Shown: in pieces, positions 23,550-35,146 of the stretch | Numbering within the stretch: position 1 is the stretch's first letter | Layout: each line of letters starts with the position of its first letter | DNA from: Ilex aquifolium | Lineage: Eukaryota > Streptophyta > Magnoliopsida > Aquifoliales > Aquifoliaceae | Length of the DNA: 64,000 bases | NCBI GenBank assembly: GCA_951799425.1 | Contig: OX637394.1 | Coordinates: forward strand, 33,144,001-33,208,000 | Reading direction: 5' to 3' | Made by a program: the position numbers and the translations under genes | Notes under the pieces: generated by a model | What the model saw: the letters and a program-made list of their open reading frames with translations, nothing else | Told to the model about the DNA's origin: nothing | The model's database searches: none

Positions 23550-25909
23550 CCGTCGAGATATCCCCCTCCGGATCCCCCTACTCGTCTTCTAACCGATCCT
23601 CTTTTACAGCATCACCTGAAAGATGTGTTGGTTTGTAGGGGTGAGCACTAAGCTCTGTAGAAAAATCCTCCCAAACTCAAACAAGGTTTAGAAAACATGT
23701 AAAACAAGTCGGTCTCATTTCACAAATATCATATATAACTTTTGAAGTAAAACCAGGATATTTAAATAGATCTCAAGTTTAAGGAACAACAGTAATTGAA
23801 TGAATAAGTGGAACCACTATACAGTTAACAAACCATATCCAAATATAATCCAATCCACCATACACTGTTTCCACAAGTTCTCGCGGAATCTCATACTTCT
23901 CAAGACTCTTGTAGAAACCGTCTATGGTAGGATGAACAATAACCAATATACAATAGATAATCCATTCTACCATAAACCGTTTCCAACAAGTTCTCGCGGA
24001 ATCCCATACTTCCCGAAACTCTTGTCGAAACTATTTCTGGTACAATGCACGATACCCCACGCTGTATGTCCGACACAACCCACGTTACTAATCCGTGATC
24101 ATTAGTGATAGGAAAAGTTCATACACACACGGCGTACAAAGACGTCTACCCACTCCATGTGGTAGGAAAAGTTCATACCCGCGTGGCATACAAAGACGTC
24201 TACCCACTACATGATACCCGATCAATAGTAATCCATGTTCATATCGTACAACCACACAAGAGATAAAATACCAACAAATATCTCACCTAACCAATAATTA
24301 CACAAGTCCCCAATTCACCCTCATAGTCATGTTTCTCAAGCATCCTTACAAGGAACCTCCTGAGAATGAATGAGCATCCTTACAAGGAACCTCTCACTCA
24401 TGTTCCTCCAAACAACCAAACAAGAAATACGATATACATAATTCCTCCATTAACAAACAATTACATAAACCCCCAATTTTCTCAAGTAGTTGTACAAAGA
24501 GCAATATAAGAAAATGTACAAGAGATCATCATAAATACTATTTTTTTGTTCAATATGAAACACTAAAGTTTTGAAATCAAGAACCTATGAGTAATCAAAC
24601 TTTGGAATCATCACAAATGAATATTAAGCTTGGAGTATAGAGAATAAAGGCGCACCAAGCTTGAAAATCATGGACAAAGGAGAAATTAAGATTAACGGAA
24701 CAATCATGTATGGAAATAAATAACAACGACTATCAAGGTGTGAAATCAAAAATAAATGATTATGAAGCTTAGAAATCAAGGCCAAAAGAACACTCAAGTC
24801 TTGGAACCAAGAATAAAGAATATCAAGTATTGAATATCAAGCTTAGAATTCAAAACAAAGGAACAATCATGTATTGAAATCAATAACAAATGAGGAGTCA
24901 AGAGAAAAACACATTTCCCTTGAAGACTAGGGTTTGGTAGCAAGCATGGAGATTTAAGGGTTACCTAACAATCACAATATTTTTCACATGGCATTAATTG
25001 CAAGAATAGCAAGAATTAAGGATTGGATAGCATACATATAACATTTAGAGTGAAGAGATACATATAAATAAACCTAGCCTCAATGTAAAAGAATGAAAGA
25101 AAACCCCTACCTTGGTGTTCTTGAACTCTAGGGCTTGAATCTTGAATCACCCTTAAATCTTGGGTTTTTCCCCTTTGATCTTGAGTTTCTCTCTTCCTTT
25201 CTTTCTCTCCTAGGGTTCTAAAGTGTTTAGTGTGAGAGTGGAATGAAGAATGGGGCAAAGGAGGGCTTGAGGAGGTGTTTTAAATCCAAAAATCCCGACT
25301 TTTTAACTGTTCGGTGAGTGTCAGAGAAAATCGTACCGGTACGGTACCGTACCGGTACTCCAAAGCTACTGGAGTCAGGCGTACCGGTACACGGTACCAG
25401 TACGGTTTGGCAGATTTTTGCTCTGACTTCCAGGGCAGTTTTGACCTATTTAGAGATCTAATTGAAAAATTTTCATGAGATACGCTTTTGTAGCCCTAGA
25501 TATCTACTATCTACCGTCAAAATTTCAGATCAATTGGATATAAGGATAAAAAGGTATGACCAAAATACTAGAAGGTGTCCCAACTCCTTTTTACCCAAAT
25601 TCTCTCTAAGTGTATTTTCACTCCGGAATACTTCATAGCTTCCAATACATCCCATATTACATCTCCCAAGGTTTTTCGACCTTCCGGATTCAATGGAAAC
25701 ATTATTTTGACCTAAATTAATTTAGAAACTTACATAATCCCTCTTCTCAAGCTTACACGCCTTCGAAACTTAAACGTTACAATCCATTTGTCTCCCTAGT
25801 ATTTATTCCTACTATTACAATCTATTTAGTTTATTCTTACATCATTGCTTATATTAGAATTTCTAGAAAATTATATTATTATATTAATCTAAACATGTGG
25901 GGGTTTACA
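23550..25909 (-). repeat. C/G-like LTR fragment
   Basis: It lacks the first few hundred bases of the full LTR but keeps its U3 end, ATGTGGGGGTTTACA, which resembles the start of the G LTR at 60575. It contains two GGTAGGAAAAGTTCATAC repeat units (24110-24190), the CATCCTTACAAGG hairpins (24340-24400), a donor-like GTAGGGG near 25108 on the minus strand and CGTACCGGTAC palindromes (25330-25405). No internal region follows it. Confidence 0.8.
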
Positions 25910-26258
25910 ACAATTAAGGTAGGACTCTACCACTTTGGTAAGTATAATCATGGTAGGACTAGATTTTCTTGCGTATCCCGATATTCTCTCCCTCGTGCTC
26001 CTATTCCGTCGGGGGAGAATCCTGAGCTAGGTTGGACTTGATTTGGAGTGACAAAGTCAAGAGGGCGAAGGACTACACAGGAGAGGGAGCGTGGAACTAA
26101 GGAGGGAAGGACGCCCCTTGGGCAGCGCCCCTTTGGGGTGTCCCCTTGGACTCCTCTTTGACTTGATGACTTCTCCTTGACATGATGATTTGGGCTCCGG
26201 GATGACATGGACCTCTCTTGATTCATTGGGTCTGGCCTAGTTAATTTCGGACTCATCA
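25910..26258 (-). repeat. Family D 3' LTR (partial)
   Basis: It matches 30396-30760, ending GGACTCATCA like the other LTR. A polypurine tract (minus strand CATGGGGGCAAA) adjoins it at 26259-26272. The C/G-like LTR directly abuts its left side. Confidence 0.85.
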
Positions 26259-26458
26259 TTTGCCCCCATGCCTCAAGCCTCTGACTTTTTGTGAGGGGAA
26301 GGGGTTGAGGGCATGTGCCTCTTCTTCACTTGAGTAGATGTTTTCTTGCTCTGCATAGTAGCTTGCTTTCCATTCTTTGGAGACTGGGTGACCTTTGTTG
26401 ATGGCGACGCCGGGAAAAGGAAATGAGGTGTTTTTTTGTGGGCCTAGATGCATTGCCC

Positions 26459-26740
26459 CCTTGGGCGTTGGCTTTTTTTTTTTTTCTTCTTCTTCTTCCT
26501 TGGGCATTGGCCTCCCTGGGCGCCGCCTCCTTCATGTCTTTCTTTTTTTTTTTTCTTTCTTTCTTGGGCTTGGGCGCCACCTTCTTGCCTCCTCCTCTTT
26601 TTTTTTTTTGCTTGGCCTCCTTTGGGCGCCGCCTCCCTTCTCCTTTTTTTTTTTTTTGGGCGACGCCTGCTTGTCAAGTGAAAGGGACTGTTGGGCGCCA
26701 GGGCTGTATGCTAGCTGGGGCGACGCCAGGAGGAGACTGG
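26459..26740 (-). repeat. Low-complexity block: T-tracts alternating with GGCGCC motifs
   Basis: Four T-runs of 12-15 bases alternate with TGGGCGCCGCC-like motifs at a spacing of roughly 65-70 bp. On the element's own strand these are A-runs between GGCGCC motifs. No protein is indicated; the Lys-rich and Phe-rich frames simply follow the homopolymers. Confidence 0.75.
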
Positions 26741-27514
26741 GCGGTGACTGGAGTATCTGAAAATCAGCAAAACTTTGAACGGCTATAACTTTGTCCTCGG
26801 TTGTCCGTTTGAGGCGAATTTTTTTTTAATCTGGGTATTTTTTCGAGATCTACAACATGCATACAACCAAAGGCAGTTTGGTCAACAATTTGTCCCAAAA
26901 AATGCTTCTATCTCTCTGAATTTGGGTTTTAAGCACGATTCAGTGAAACCGACAGTGGTGGAGAGCTGCGTTTTGGCAGGCAGTTGTCAGGCATTCATGG
27001 GCGACGAATTGACATTCTGGGTTTTTGCTAGAAAGGGAGACTATGATGGATTTTGACCGGGTAAGAGGCGAACCCGTTTTCTCCAATCCTATTTTCCTCT
27101 TGATGTTTTCTCTGTGCTGGCGCCCTGTTGATAGGGCGATGGTGGAGACTCTCTTTGCTTTAAGAGTGGTGTCTTCCCCTCTTCTCAAGAGGGTGAGATT
27201 TGATGCCCCCACTACTTTTTGGCAGAGGTCTGATGTCTAGGTTGCTTCCTTGGAGATGGGACCCCATGGTGGCCCCACTCCTTCTCTGACTGTGACTCAT
27301 GTGTGTATCAGAACTAGCTGTTGTTCTGTTGTAGGAGTTGGGATTCCAGTGTAGACGACCTGAGTTTCAAAAGTTTACCTGGCAAAAATAATGTTATCCC
27401 AACATTAAAATATCTAACATGATTACCTGGAGAGAAAGGCAGACTGTTTGCGTGAGAGCAAAGTCAAAGCTGTGAACGTCCCATGAGAGAGCCGCATAAG
27501 CTGAGGCCGAGCTA
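26741..27514 (-). other. Family D interior, no coding region recognised
   Basis: Non-repetitive sequence with no frame resembling pol. Short open frames on both strands show no familiar motif. Confidence 0.5.
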
Positions 27515-28046
27515 CTCAGAGTCTCAAAGGATGGCTGTCGTGGCAGACTACATCGACCGAGCTGCCGTGGTAGAGGCTTACAAGGCGACTACTTGGGCGA
27601 GATCAGAGTCATAGAGGGCGAGCTACGTATAGTCTCGGGAGATGGCTGCCGTAGCAGAGACTGACTACTTGCGCGAGAGCAGAGTCATAGAGGCCGAGCT
27701 ACGTGTAGTCTCGGGAGATGGTTGTCGTAGCAGAGGCTGATTACTTACGCGAGAGCAGAGTCATAGAGGCTGAGCTACGTGTAGTCTCGAGAGATGGCTG
27801 CCATAGTAGAGGCTGACTACTTGCACGAGAGCAGAGTTATAGAGGCCGAGCTACGTGTAGTCTCGGGAGATGGCTACCGTATCAGAGGCTGACTACTTAC
27901 GCGAGAGTAAAGTCATAGAGGTCGAGCTATGTGTAGTCTCGAGAGATGGCTACCGTAGTAGAGGCTGACTACTTGCGCGAGAGCAGAGTCATAGAGGCCG
28001 AGCTACGTGTAGTCTCGGGAAATAGCTGCCGTAACAGAGGCTAACT
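27515..28046 (-). repeat. 76-bp tandem repeat inside family D
   Basis: Six consecutive units of exactly 76 bp run from 27591 to 28046, each with a core GAGCAGAGTCATAGAGGCCG and CTACGTGTAGTCTCGGGAGA. A degenerate seventh unit precedes them (27515-27590). Units differ by point changes only, with no length change. Confidence 0.9.
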
Positions 28047-28410
28047 CATTGAAATGAAGATGATGAGGGCGGACGCCAAAGGTGCTGGGTGCCTGGTGAG
28101 AGGGGACGAGATCCATCGTCTAGGCGGCATCATGGGAGGCGCCCAAGGTGGAGAGGGCGAGACCCCTCGTCTGAGCGCCTGCACTGCTGGGAGCTGTTTG
28201 TAAATTTTAGGAAAACAAGACATTTCAGAAACAATAATCTTTACAGAGTTTTATTTCATAAAATAATAAATAATAAAATAAATGGACTGAAACAATAAAG
28301 GATAGATAAAATCTTTATATGTCGGTGTCCCATAGGACTTTCCCGGCGGAGTCGGAGTTGCCTCTTCCTCCTAGCCTTCAGGAGATTGTCTGGATTTCTC
28401 CGAGGGGTTG

Positions 28411-29956
28411 CTAGCGTTTTCTGTCGTCCTGGTCCCGGCTAGGTGGCGGGGTCTGTCCTCTACCAGCAATGTACTGCCTCAATTGGCCACGCTGTATGAG
28501 CTCCTCAATCTGCCTTTTAAGATCAAAGCAGTCGTTAGTGTCGTGGCCATGGTCGCGGTGGAAGCGACAGTACCTACTGGGATTTCTGCGGTTTGGAGCA
28601 GACTTCATTTTTTCGGGCCAGCAGAGAGTGGGGTCATCCTATATCTGGAATAGGATGTGCTCTACCGAGGCATTGAGTGGCGTGAGAGCTTGTCGCTCTC
28701 TCAGAGGTGGGGGACCAAGACGGTCCCTGAGAGAGATTCTCTCTGTCCTATTTCTTTTGTTCTCTACCTCCCACTTGTCTTCACAGGTGTCCTACATTTT
28801 CTCTCCTCCTCGGGAGGACTCACATCGATGGGCCTTGGTGACGTCCTCGGCATTCATATACTTCTGGGCCCTTGACAGCAGCTCGGGCATGCTGGAGGGC
28901 GGCTTTTTGAGGACGGAGAACATAAAACTGGAGGAGCGCAGACCAACGATAAAGGCGACCAGGGCTACCTTATCATCTGGCTCCTCAATCTCGAGAGCCT
29001 CCTCGTTGAAACGGGCGAGGTAGTCTCTGAGGCTTTCATCCTTGTCCTGCTTGATGGTGAGCAGGTGAGTTACATGGCTCTGATGTCGGCGTCCCCCAAT
29101 GAAGTGGGAGACAAATGATCTACTCAGTTCTGCGAAGGAGGGGATGGAGGAGGGCTTAATCTTTGCAAACCATTGGTGAGTAGACCCCTTCAAGGTAATA
29201 AGGAAAGCTCTACACATAATCTCTGCAGGCACGTTGTGGAGTTGCATGAGAGACTTGTATGTGTCTAGGTGGTCGAGAGGGTCCTTGGTACCGTCGAAGA
29301 TCTCGATGGTAGGCATCTTGAACTTCATGGGTAGGGGATAGTTAACTATATCAGCAATGAATGGTGTATTAGTGCGTCTTACCAGGTAGTCCACGGTTTC
29401 AGGCGCCTGTGCCTTGATGGCGTTGAGGGCATCACCGAGTTAATTTTGTACCTCTCTGATTTTCTAGTCCTAGTGGTTGGGGACATTCTCCGTCGGGTGG
29501 TGGTACTGGTCTTCATGGTCACCATATTGGTTCTCGCCGTCTTCATTCTCCTGTGCAGGTATGTGTGGAGGGGATACACGTGAGCTCCCCGCACGTTGAG
29601 GAGGGACTGTTGGGCGAGGGGGCGCCCTGTTGTGGCCTTAGGGCATTCTAGCGAGGGGCCCCATGGTGAGGGGCTTTCTGGCGCCCAGAAGGGAGGGGTT
29701 GCTGCTCCTCTCCCATTGGAGGGAGTGGGGCTCCTCCTGCAGGGTGAGGGATGGCGCCTCCCTGGGCGAGCATCAACTGTATGATCTGCTGATTTTGTTT
29801 TACTAGCAGCTGCATGGTCTGTAAGAGTTGCTGCCCGGCGACAGGAGTCGCAGTGGTGGACGATTCCGAGGGTATAAGGGGAGAAGGAGCCTCCTCCCAA
29901 TGGACCGGGTTGTTATCTCCCGGTTGTTGAAACATTGATCTGGCAGTGATTGTCAT
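28411..29956 (-). pseudogene. gag: Family D Gag remnant
   Basis: The N-terminal region (near 29956) is Gln/Pro-rich. The central retrotransposon Gag domain (28792-29394) shows FDGTKDPLDHLDTYKSLM, CRAFLITLKGSTHQWF, RSFVSHFIGG and ESLRDYLARFNEEAL, and the C-terminal part has CRFHRDHGHDTNDCFDLK, a zinc-knuckle-like motif. This combination is characteristic of Gag in Tat/Ogre-type Ty3/Gypsy elements, where Gag forms the RNA-packaging particle. It has a few breaks. No pol follows, so the element would have depended on a helper. Confidence 0.85.
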
Positions 29957-29983
29957 GTATTGAAAGAGAACATGAAAACTAGT

Positions 29984-30006
29984 CGTTTCCCACAGACCGC
30001 GCCAAA
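29984..30006 (-). other. Primer binding site of family D
   Basis: On the minus strand TTTGGCGCGGTCTGTGGGAA, next to the LTR edge. It resembles the TGGCGCCGTCTGTGGGAA site found in Tat-lineage elements. Confidence 0.75.
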
Positions 30007-30010
30007 CTGA

Positions 30011-30760
30011 TGATGCACAAATCGGTATTGTGCAAAATCAACAGTCAAGAATATGAATGGGTGCGGTTAATGAGCAATAAAAAGATAATTAATCACAGAT
30101 CAATGGCAAAACAGTAAATATAGAGTCAACACAAAGATTTATAGTGGTTTGGTCCGGGTGACATACTCTACTCTCGGGAACGGCACCCATTTATTGATGA
30201 ACAATGTTACCGGGAGAGTGCACTCCGAGAGTATTATAGTGCTTTGGGAGAGCGGAACAATGTGTGTAGGGAGGTGTAGTGTGTGTAGGGATCTCAAATT
30301 GTAGAGGTCTCAAGGTCCTTGGACCTCTCTCTCTCCCTCTATGTGGTGAAGGCGTATATAGGTATGGTGAGGCGGTTACCACTATTTTGGTAAGTACAAT
30401 TAAGGTAGGACTCTACCATTTTGGTAAGTATAATCATGGTAGGACTAGATCTTCGTGCGTATCCCGATATTCTCTTCCTCGTGTTCCTATTCCGTCGGGG
30501 GAGGATCCTGAGCTAGGTTGGACTTGAGCTGGAGTGACAAAGTCAAGAGGGTGAAGGACTACGCAGCAGAGGGAGCGTGGAACTAAGGAGGGAAGGGATC
30601 CCCTTGGGGTGGCCCCCCTTGGGGCGGCGCCCCTTTGGGGTTGTCCCTTGGACTCCTCTTTGACTTGATGACTTCTCCTTGACATGATGACTTGGGTTCC
30701 GGGATGACGTGAACCTCTCTTGATTCGTTGGCTCTGGCCCAGTTAATTTCGGACTCATCA
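30011..30760 (-). repeat. Family D 5' LTR
   Basis: 750 bp, minus strand from TGATGAGTCCG (30760) to TGCATCA (30011). Its edges are fixed by the primer site on the left and the loss of similarity to the other LTR at 30760. A start three bases earlier (30008) is equally compatible. Confidence 0.82.
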
Positions 30761-32272
30761 GAAGGCACCCACCTGAGTACTTGCCCGAAATACCCATTAG
30801 CACCTCACTAATGTTTGGAATCAATTGTTATTTTACCCTAAATTTTTAATTTTTTAGGTTGAGATTCTTACGAATAAAGAACATGGTTAAAAAAGAGTCG
30901 AATACGTGTCCGGCGTATTCTCTCAAATGGCTAAATCATTCGGGTTCAACCCAAAGAGAAGTGAGCACCGTAAATTTAGTTCAAAGTGTGTTTACCTGTG
31001 ACCTAAATTCTTAAACTATTTATACTTGGAGCAATTATGGCAAGGAGACTTGTGGCTTGTGGGTCACACAATGTCTCCAAGTCTTACAATCAAAATTCCC
31101 TTCTGAGATTGTCACATCAACGACTTTTCCTCTCCTAGTGCGCGCATTCAGTACTATTGGACTTTAGGACCCCTGACATTTAATAGGGTCTATTGGGCAT
31201 CAATTGAGCCTCGCCGACCACCAAGTGGAGCATACTTTGCATTTATGACCAAGTTGTCGAGCATTTATTTTGATGTCTCCAAGACGCTACTCAATATTTT
31301 AACGTCAGCAACGAACATGTCTTCTGTCTGTCATCTATGGAATCCATCTTTAGAGTATATCCGAGAAAATAATTAAAATTTTAAAATAATTAAAATTTAA
31401 TTATTTAAAGACAAAAAACATGTTTTAACAAAAAATATTTAAAATAAATAAAATATATTTTTGCCACAATAATGCTCTAAATATAGAACATCACTATAAC
31501 ATTGTATATAAATAATTGAAAATATATTATTTCTACTCTTATCATTTTTATCTCTTTTGTCTACTTTTTGTCTTTCTCTCCATTTTTTCTCTCTCCTTTT
31601 AATAGTCTCAACAAATGTATAAGATATGAGAAATAATATTTAAAAAAAATAGTTGAAATATAAAAAATTTATTGAAAAATTTATCGAAAAAGTGAGTAAT
31701 TAAAATATAAAAAATATATTTTTAAATAGTTAAAATATAAAACCTTGTTAAAGATGCTTTTAGCCCGATAATAATGTGATAAGGGATGTTTGTTCCCTAC
31801 CACACGTCATGTCAATTAAATGGGCATAGAGCAAGTTCTCCAAGGCTGGTTTATGTTCAAGCAGTCCCAAGTCATGACGCATCCGAGGGTGCAAGTAGCC
31901 AACTGGCTAAAAAAATTTCTCGATCTGGAGTAAATACGAGTGTTGTGCTCGTCCTCAGGTAGCTCGGGAGGTCACTGATTTGGCAAAGGGGGTCCATGTG
32001 TCAACAAATAATTGGCACCCCGCCCACATCCCGTCTTTTTGACTAAAAACTAAATTCAGTGTCATAAGCTCCCGCTACTACAGAGTATAGGGAGGGGGGT
32101 CAGACTACAATACCGAATTCCCCTTTTCGGTACCGTACCGAGATTCATTTTGGACCTTTGATGGAATTTTTCTATTTTTGTAGCCATTGATCACTTTTTA
32201 AAGTGAATACCGGTTACTTGGAACCTTTTTTAAAAGGGATACCGGTCACCTGCTAAACCGGTAATAACATCA
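30761..32272. other. Unassigned stretch, AT-rich in the middle
   Basis: No coding region found. 31365-31755 is very AT-rich. Near 32000-32035 the text TGTCAACA followed by AATAATTGGCACCCC resembles an LTR end plus primer site of a Tat/Athila-type element, but no matching LTR start or internal region is visible. 32100-32270 contains CGGTACCGTACCG and other short dyads. Confidence 0.4.
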
Positions 32273-32909
32273 CCCAAAAAAAGTTGGAACCCTTACCCAA
32301 AAAAGTTGGAACCTTTACCCAAAAAAGTTGGAACCCCTACCTAAAAAAGTTGGAATCCCTCCCCCCAAGAGTTGGAACCCTTACCCCCCCAACAGTTGGA
32401 ACCCCTCCCCCAAGAGTTGGAACTCCTCCCCCCAAGAGTTGGAACCCCTCCCCCAAGAGTTGGAACATCTACCCAAAAAAGTTGGAATCCCCCCCCCACA
32501 CAGTTGGAACCCTTACCCAAAAAAGTTGGAACTATTACCCATAAAGGTTGGAACCCTTACCCAAAAAAGTTGGAACATCTACCCAAAAAAGTTGGAACCC
32601 CTCCCCCAAGAGTTGGATCCCCTCCCCCGAAGAGTTGGAACCCCTACCCAAAAAAGTTGGAACCTCCCCCCCAAAGTTGGAACCCTTATCCCAAAAAGTT
32701 GGAACTATTACCCATAAAAGTTGGAACCCTTACCCAAAAAAGTTGGAACATCTACCCAAAAAAGTTGGAACCCCTCCCCCAAGAGTTGGAACCCCTACTC
32801 CCAAGAGTTGGAACCCCTAACCAAATAAGTTGAAACCCCCACCCAAAAAAGTTGGAACCCTTACCCAAAAATGTTGGAACCCCTCACCCCAAGAGTTGGA
32901 ACCCCTAGC
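32273..32909 (+). repeat. 22-bp minisatellite, locus 2
   Basis: About 29 units by length of the same GTTGGAACCCCTACCCAAAAAA family as 20524-21101, with the same sub-types (poly-A, CCCCAAGA, CCCCCAACA). Some runs of several units recur within the array, for example around 32500-32600 and 32680-32780, pointing to multi-unit duplication. Confidence 0.92.
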
Positions 32910-33038
32910 CATTAGGGTGATGAAGGAACATAAAGCTGAAGCTGAAGATATTAAGTCATCTCGCCCAACAACCTCCTGGCTTTTTTACTAGTGGGAGATT
33001 TTTTTAAATCTAAATGCTAAATTATTTGTGTTGATCTT
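32910..33038. other. Short unassigned spacer
   Basis: No gene or repeat recognised. It ends in GATCTT, part of the possible target duplication of the E LTR. Confidence 0.4.
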
Positions 33039-33835
33039 TGTAACGCCCCAAATACCCCATTGGACGACATTACATACTAACAACCATTTACCCCATGAGA
33101 GCACTAATAAAATCATCCATAAATAAGACTTCATAACAATCATTCCTTAATTTAACAAAATTCGGGCAGAGTCTCCTTTGTTCGGGGAGCTCTACCCAAA
33201 ACACAACCTGTGCAATTATACCACATCGACCACACCGGGTCCATTTATCCATAAAATATTTACAACATTATCCCAAAAGATTTCCATTCACCGTATGTAA
33301 TACCCACAATAAAGTTCCAAAAGAATAAGCCAAGCCATGGCCACAATATCAAAAGAATATGCCCAACAATGGCATTTACATTTCCAAAGACTTAAACTAT
33401 TATAACGCAGCGGAATAACAAAATACTAGATTGTACATGATCTCAAAGTAATTTCTCTAGTGTAGTACAAAAGAGACTTATAGTTCTACATGTCCACCTC
33501 GACATCTAGATTCCCCTCGGGTGGGGCCTCCCAATACCCCGGTTCGTCAACTCCGAGATTCTCCTTTAGCACCAAATCTGAAAAGGTTGAACTGTAGGGG
33601 GTGAGCACTAAGCTCTGTAGCAACATTCCTCCCAAACTCGAACAAGGTTTATAAAAGCATATAAATTGGCCGGTCTCATTTCACAAATAGCGTATATAAT
33701 CTTTGAAGTAAAACAGGGACATTTTAGAATGGATCGCAAGTTTAAGTAGCAACAGTAATTTAAATGAACAGTAAAAGAAACCAAGATCCAATACATATCC
33801 ATTTCCCAAAATCTAAACCATTTTCCCACAATAAT
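33039..33835 (-). repeat. Family E LTR, left piece
   Basis: It starts TGTAACGCCCCAAATACC. It includes the GGGCAGAGTCTCC...GGGGAGCTCTACCC hairpin also found in family A and a predicted leader acceptor near 33582. It is interrupted at 33836 by a solo LTR. Later pieces are 36124-36297 and 38351-39734; together about 2.35 kb. Possible target copies are ATCTT on the left and AACTT on the right, which match at four of five bases. Confidence 0.82.
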
Positions 33836-34189
33836 TGTAACACCCCAAAACACACCCTGGACGGCATTACATTCTAAAACATCCACATCATGAGAGCACT
33901 AAAATAATCCATCAATAAATAAGACTTCATAAAGTCATCCATAAAATTTTTACAGCATTAACCCAAAAGAATAGGCCCATTTTGGCCTTTACATTCCAAA
34001 ATTTATTTAAAGTTGCACAGCGGAATAAACAAAAGAAAACTAGGCTTTACAAGGTTCAAAATAAATATCCTAGTCTAGAACAAAAGAACGTGTCGCTCTA
34101 GGCGTCCACCTCGGGATCCACATTCCCGTCCAGTGGAGTCTCCCAAGTAGCGGGCTCCTCGACCCCTACGTCCTCCTCTTGTAGGAAAT

Positions 34190-35146
34190 CTGAAAAATGT
34201 TAGCGGTAGGGGGTGAGCACAAAGCTCTGTAGAACAATTCTCTCAAACCCATACAAGGTTTAGAAAAGCATTCAAAACGGTCGGTCTCATTTCACAAATA
34301 TCATACATAACTTTTGAAGTAAAGCAGTGACATTTAATAGACCTCAAGTTTACGGAACAACAATAATTGAATGAGTAAATGAAACCACTATACATTTAGC
34401 AAAACATTTCCAAATATAATCCAGTCCTCCATTCACAATTTCCAACAATTCTTTCGGTAGGTGGCATACTTTAGGGTAACCTCCACCTCCCGTTTAGGTC
34501 ATCTTTGATTCTCAAGCATCCTTACAAGGAACCTCTTGAGAATGAGTGAGCATCCTTACAAGGAACCTCTCACAATTATTACATGGCTTCCCAAGCATCC
34601 TTACAAGGAACCTCTTGGGAAGGGGGTGAGCATCCTTACAAGGAACCTCTCACAAATCACTTCATGGCTTCCCAAGCATCCTTACAAGGAACCTCTTGGG
34701 AAGGGGTGAGCATCCTTACAAGGAACCTCTCACAATTGGGTATCACAAGCAACCCAACCAAGAATACAATCCCAACATTTATCTCCATTTACAATCATTT
34801 ATCCAAAATCCCCAAATTTATGCATGTGACATTTTCCATAACAACCAAGAAAATACATGAGATCACAATAACATTATTTTGCTATTCAATATCAAACACT
34901 AAGGTGGTGATGGTTAGAACAAGGAAAATATAAAGAGGAAAGATTCATTTTTCTTAAAACTAGGGTTTGAGAATGAGAAATGGACCTTTAATGGTTACTC
35001 AACTACTACAATGTTTAAAACATGGTAATAAATGCAAGAGGATCAAGAATCAAGTAAATAATAGCAAGTGTATATGATTTTGAACCAAAAGAATACATAT
35101 AATTTAACCCTAGTCTCAATGTAAGTGAGTGAGAGAAAACCCCTAC
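34190..35146 (-). other. Predicted leader intron in B-prime
   Basis: Donor AAAG|GTAGGGG and acceptor TTTTTCAG|ATTTCC on the minus strand, 957 nt, with GTGCTCACCCCCTAC upstream of the acceptor. Confidence 0.5.
34509..34735 (-). repeat. Leader hairpin repeats, CATCCTTACAAGG type
   Basis: Six copies of GCATCCTTACAAGGAACCTC, each enclosed by inverted flanks. TTCTCAAG / CTTGAGAA (34509-34516, 34535-34542) and CTTCCCAAG / CTTGGGAAG (34587-34595, 34614-34622) are alternative matched stems, and GTGAG / CTCAC encloses the other copies. Related repeats are at 10540, 17440, 18790 and 24340. Confidence 0.8.

Larger units (their letters stand above)
25910..30760 (-). mobile_element. Family D element: Gag-only, Tat/Ogre-like
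   Basis: A 750-bp 5' LTR (30011-30760) and a partial 3' LTR (25910-26258) flank a roughly 3.75-kb interior. The interior has a primer site, a gag region and long non-coding DNA with a 76-bp tandem repeat, but no recognisable protease, RT or integrase. This resembles the non-autonomous TR-GAG class known from plants. LTR divergence of about 6% by eye suggests an age of a couple of million years at commonly used rates. Gag has a few breaks. Confidence 0.8.

Noticed and set aside
26326-26760. Lys-rich and Phe-rich frames on both strands
   Set aside because: They are translations of homopolymer T/A tracts in family D.
27515-28046. Regular repeats that could suggest a CRISPR array
   Set aside because: The units are contiguous 76-bp copies with no unique spacers, inside a plant retroelement.
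28469-29023. Plus-strand frame of 184 residues
   Set aside because: It is antisense to the D gag region, and the minus strand carries the recognisable Gag motifs.
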